NCBI RefSeq assembly: GCF_030730205.1
Contig: NZ_JANQVQ010000019.1
Location: 66,825-130,824, forward strand
Direction: 5' to 3'
Source of the DNA: Paraglaciecola sp.
GTDB taxonomy: Bacteria > Pseudomonadota > Gammaproteobacteria > Enterobacterales > Alteromonadaceae
DNA: 64,000 nucleotides
The notes under the pieces were generated by a model. It was not told the DNA's origin. It saw nothing but the letters and a program-made list of their open reading frames with translations, and ran no database searches. The translations under genes were made by a program, and so were the position numbers. Below are positions 61,781 through 64,000 of the stretch, in pieces; position 1 is the stretch's first letter, and each line of letters begins with the position of its first letter.

Positions 61781-62974
61781 TTAGTGACTCACTAGACCTT
61801 TTGCCCCTTTTAATCTGCTTGCTGCAATTGCAGCGCCAACCAGTGACAGCCCTGCAATCAACATTAACACTGCTTCTAAGCTACCCATCTTATTTTGCAA
61901 GGCTGCGACAGCGATAGGCGCGGCAAACTGTCCAAAAAAGAAAACGCCGGTCCACAGACCGGTGCCACGGCCACGAACGTTGTCAGGCAACAAACTTAAA
62001 ATCCATGTCAACATGGTGGGTAACAACATACCACAGCCAAAACACGCTACGAACAAAGAAGCAGATGTGACTAGAAGCGAGATAGACAGGCTTGCACCGA
62101 CATAGCCCAAGGTGGCCAGTAGCAAGCCAATGCAAACGAGTTTGGGTCCAGATGCTCCTTTGAGCTTACTAAAGGTTACTGAGCCTAAGGCGACCCCAAT
62201 ATTGGCTGCTGCACCAATACCACCGATAACAGCAGGTGACACGTCGCCGACTAATTGTAATATCACGCCTAGCTTCACAATAATGGTATAAAAAATTAAA
62301 CCGACAAATAAGGTAGTAAATAACAACGGCAATACGGTTTTAATCGGAAATTTAGCTGAATGACTGACAGCAGTACGCAGATGTTTCACCGGTTCAAATA
62401 ATACGATGGCACACAATAAAGCGATAGGTAGGGCCAGTAAGTAAAGTAAGAATGGGCCGCGAGAACCCAGTACTTCACCTAATAAACCACCAACGGCAAT
62501 TAATATAATCGCACTTAAACTGACGCTGGCGATTTGAATAGCAATCCAACGTTCACGGGCTTTACCTTGGAAATAGTCTCCAATCAATGCGGTCGCTACT
62601 GTCATGATCACGGCTTCAGCTATACCTAACACCACGCGGGTCATGATGATGTGTGGTAATTCAGTTAAAAAGAAGGGGACCAAACCAATTACTGCATAAA
62701 TAATCAACGACATTATCAGCAGCGATTTTCTTCCGGTTTTGTCTGACAGTAAGCCAGCAATGGGAGAAAAAAGGGCAACACAAAGTGCAGGGATGGTCAT
62801 GGCAATTGGTACTAAAAATTCTACGCCCTCTACACTAGCAAATTCTTGTGTGAGTAATGGAAGCACAGGTACCAAAGAAATAATCGCCATAGCTGGCATC
62901 ACAGCGGCAAGGGTCAAGATGACTCCATGTCTTGTTTGCGCTGTTTGGCTGGTGTTAAGCGGATTGCTATTCAT
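61781..62974 (-). CDS. MFS transporter (DHA1-like)
   Basis: An inner-membrane carrier of 397 residues with 12 predicted helices. The loop between helices 2 and 3 has GLLSDKTGRKSLL, the family A motif, and helix 4 has RVVLGIAEAVIMTVATALIGD. It lies in the DHA1-like group of multidrug and metabolite transporters; the direction of transport and substrate cannot be read. It is convergent with the esterase gene and may export or import the phenolic or sugar products of the neighbouring unit. No clear ribosome-binding site before the ATG. Confidence 0.8.
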   Translation of the reverse strand: MNSNPLNTSQTAQTRHGVILTLAAVMPAMAIISLVPVLPLLTQEFASVEGVEFLVPIAMTIPALCVALFSPIAGLLSDKTGRKSLLIMSLIIYAVIGLVPFFLTELPHIIMTRVVLGIAEAVIMTVATALIGDYFQGKARERWIAIQIASVSLSAIILIAVGGLLGEVLGSRGPFLLYLLALPIALLCAIVLFEPVKHLRTAVSHSAKFPIKTVLPLLFTTLFVGLIFYTIIVKLGVILQLVGDVSPAVIGGIGAAANIGVALGSVTFSKLKGASGPKLVCIGLLLATLGYVGASLSISLLVTSASLFVACFGCGMLLPTMLTWILSLLPDNVRGRGTGLWTGVFFFGQFAAPIAVAALQNKMGSLEAVLMLIAGLSLVGAAIAASRLKGAKGLVSH

Positions 62975-63680
62975 TTATTGTTATCCAAGTTTTTTGCTTA
63001 AGGTTGAAACCGTTTTGACTAACGTGATCAGCACTGACTGTTTATTTGCCTTTAAAATGGGGCGATGCGTCGCGTTGAGCACAGGAAGACAATGCTTGTA
63101 AAAATAATGTAATAACTTTGTACGGATTGATAGTGGATTAATCTGATTTGAACTATCTGAAAAAACGATACATAAAGGGTAGTCTCATCATTTTTTCAAT
63201 TGTATAGGGCGTCAAAGTAACAAGTGGTTCGTATCTAACGCACAGCCACTTTCTGGTAATTCAGCCTGTAAATAACGATTACTTCGCTAGGGGGGCGATA
63301 TGAATCTACTCAAACATGCTTAAATTCAAAAATTAACTCTACCCACTGAATTTTTGACAGCTCTATTTTCTGAGAAGCTCGAGCTGCACTGTATGTTCGA
63401 TAGGGTATAGCTTTTACCATTATCACTGACGACTAAATGAAAGCGGAGTAAGCAACTATCTTAAAAATCGCTAGCTCATATCTATAAAATCGATTATCTA
63501 GATGGTTGGGTAGTGTTTATAGTTAATAATATGTTGCAAATGTGTTGTTTACATGTGCGGTTGATGTTGCAGAAGTTTAAACGTTTATATGAGCAGTAAC
63601 GTGAGTTATTACACATGATCGAACAAAGGTTTAACTCTCAACAAAACTGTAATTTAACCAAGTACTTTAGTAGGTATAAG
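62975..63680. other. Intergenic region between divergent genes
   Basis: About 700 AT-rich bases between the MFS gene and the last TonB receptor. A GTTTAAAC core at 63575-63582 is the only palindrome I noticed; I see no gene or RNA. A GGTATAAG stretch precedes the ATG at 63681. Confidence 0.5.
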
Positions 63681-64000
63681 ATGAAAAAATTATCGTTAAT
63701 TATTCCAGTATTGAGTGTATCAGCGCTGCCATTGATGGCGTGGGCGCAGTCTGCTGAACCAGAAACAGAGCAGGATGACTTTGAAAAAATCACCGTTACC
63801 GCACAGCGAAAGTCAGAATCTTTGCAAGACGCCGCGATCCCTATTAATGCCGCTTCAGGTAGTCGCTTGGAGAAAATGGGTGTATCAAATGCCGAGGGCC
63901 TAAATAAGGTATCTCCAGCCTTGACTGTGTCATCGGGCGGTGGTGCGAATACTGCCTACTTTATTCGTGGCGTAGGTAATTTTACCAACAATGGTTATAC
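63681..64000 (+). CDS. TonB-dependent receptor, 5' part (right edge cuts the gene)
   Basis: The first 106 codons of a receptor. Signal peptide: MKKLSLIIPVLSVSALPLMA, cleavage near WAQSAEP. A TonB-box-like stretch FEKITVTAQRKSESLQD follows, then the plug domain start (AIPINAASGSRLEKMGVSNA), LNKVSPALTVSSGG and the FIRGVGNF motif. The frame is open at the last base, so the barrel lies outside. The substrate cannot be judged from this part. It is divergent from the MFS gene. Confidence 0.88.
   Translation, partial: MKKLSLIIPVLSVSALPLMAWAQSAEPETEQDDFEKITVTAQRKSESLQDAAIPINAASGSRLEKMGVSNAEGLNKVSPALTVSSGGGANTAYFIRGVGNFTNNGY

Overview
The window looks like chromosomal DNA of a marine gammaproteobacterium, most likely in the Alteromonadales (Alteromonas/Paraglaciecola type). 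This is inferred from the moderate GC content, the several large TonB-dependent receptors, the MSHA-type pilin, the MipA and Mla outer-membrane proteins, and the aromatic and polysaccharide catabolic genes. I saw no rRNA, tRNA, CRISPR array, prophage or insertion sequence. Both edges cut genes: a C39-like peptidase on the left and a TonB-dependent receptor on the right.

Layout. 1-5.5 kb: peptidase tail, a lipoprotein esterase, arginine succinyltransferase (astA), an Lrp regulator, an EamA exporter and an unknown membrane protein. 6-9.8 kb: an OprC-like copper receptor followed by a RegB/RegA-like two-component system, with a RegA-type inverted repeat in front of the receptor. 9.8-12.8 kb: vanillate O-demethylase genes vanBA and a divergent GntR regulator with three VanO-type operators. 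13.3-15.7 kb: a DUF1428 protein and an M20 dipeptidase. 16-20.8 kb: mlaC, mlaA, mipA and an OmpR-type two-component system, with a shared 11-bp-period direct repeat before three of these genes. 20.8-29.7 kb: tyrosine/homogentisate genes (maiA, fahA, a VOC protein, hpd, an Lrp regulator) around a TonB receptor and a metallo-beta-lactamase-fold lipoprotein. 31.2-36.4 kb: a ferulate operon (aromatic-acid MFS carrier, vanillin dehydrogenase, feruloyl-CoA hydratase/lyase, feruloyl-CoA synthetase). 36.7-39 kb: an orphan pilin and an acyl-CoA dehydrogenase. 39.4-50.6 kb: a LysR-controlled cluster of six genes that looks like an uncharacterised aromatic ring-cleavage pathway, then a cupin, an SDR, a MarR regulator and a second VanAB-like pair. 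50.7-52.5 kb: a small gene and topoisomerase IB. 52.6-61.7 kb: a LacI-controlled saccharide/ester unit (TonB receptor, GH3 glycosidase, carboxylesterase, CE1-like esterase). 61.8-64 kb: an MFS transporter and the start of another TonB receptor.

How it fits together. Much of the window can be read as one route for plant-derived phenolics. The esterases and the GH3 enzyme could release hydroxycinnamates and sugars. The TonB receptors and the MFS carrier could import them. Fcs, Ech and Vdh turn ferulate into vanillate, and VanAB demethylates it to protocatechuate. An 86-bp promoter element, 67/86 identical without gaps, precedes both the TonB receptor at 22.0 kb and the ferulate operon at 31.2 kb, which suggests co-regulation. 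All functions are assigned by reading motifs in the sequence; no database search was run.
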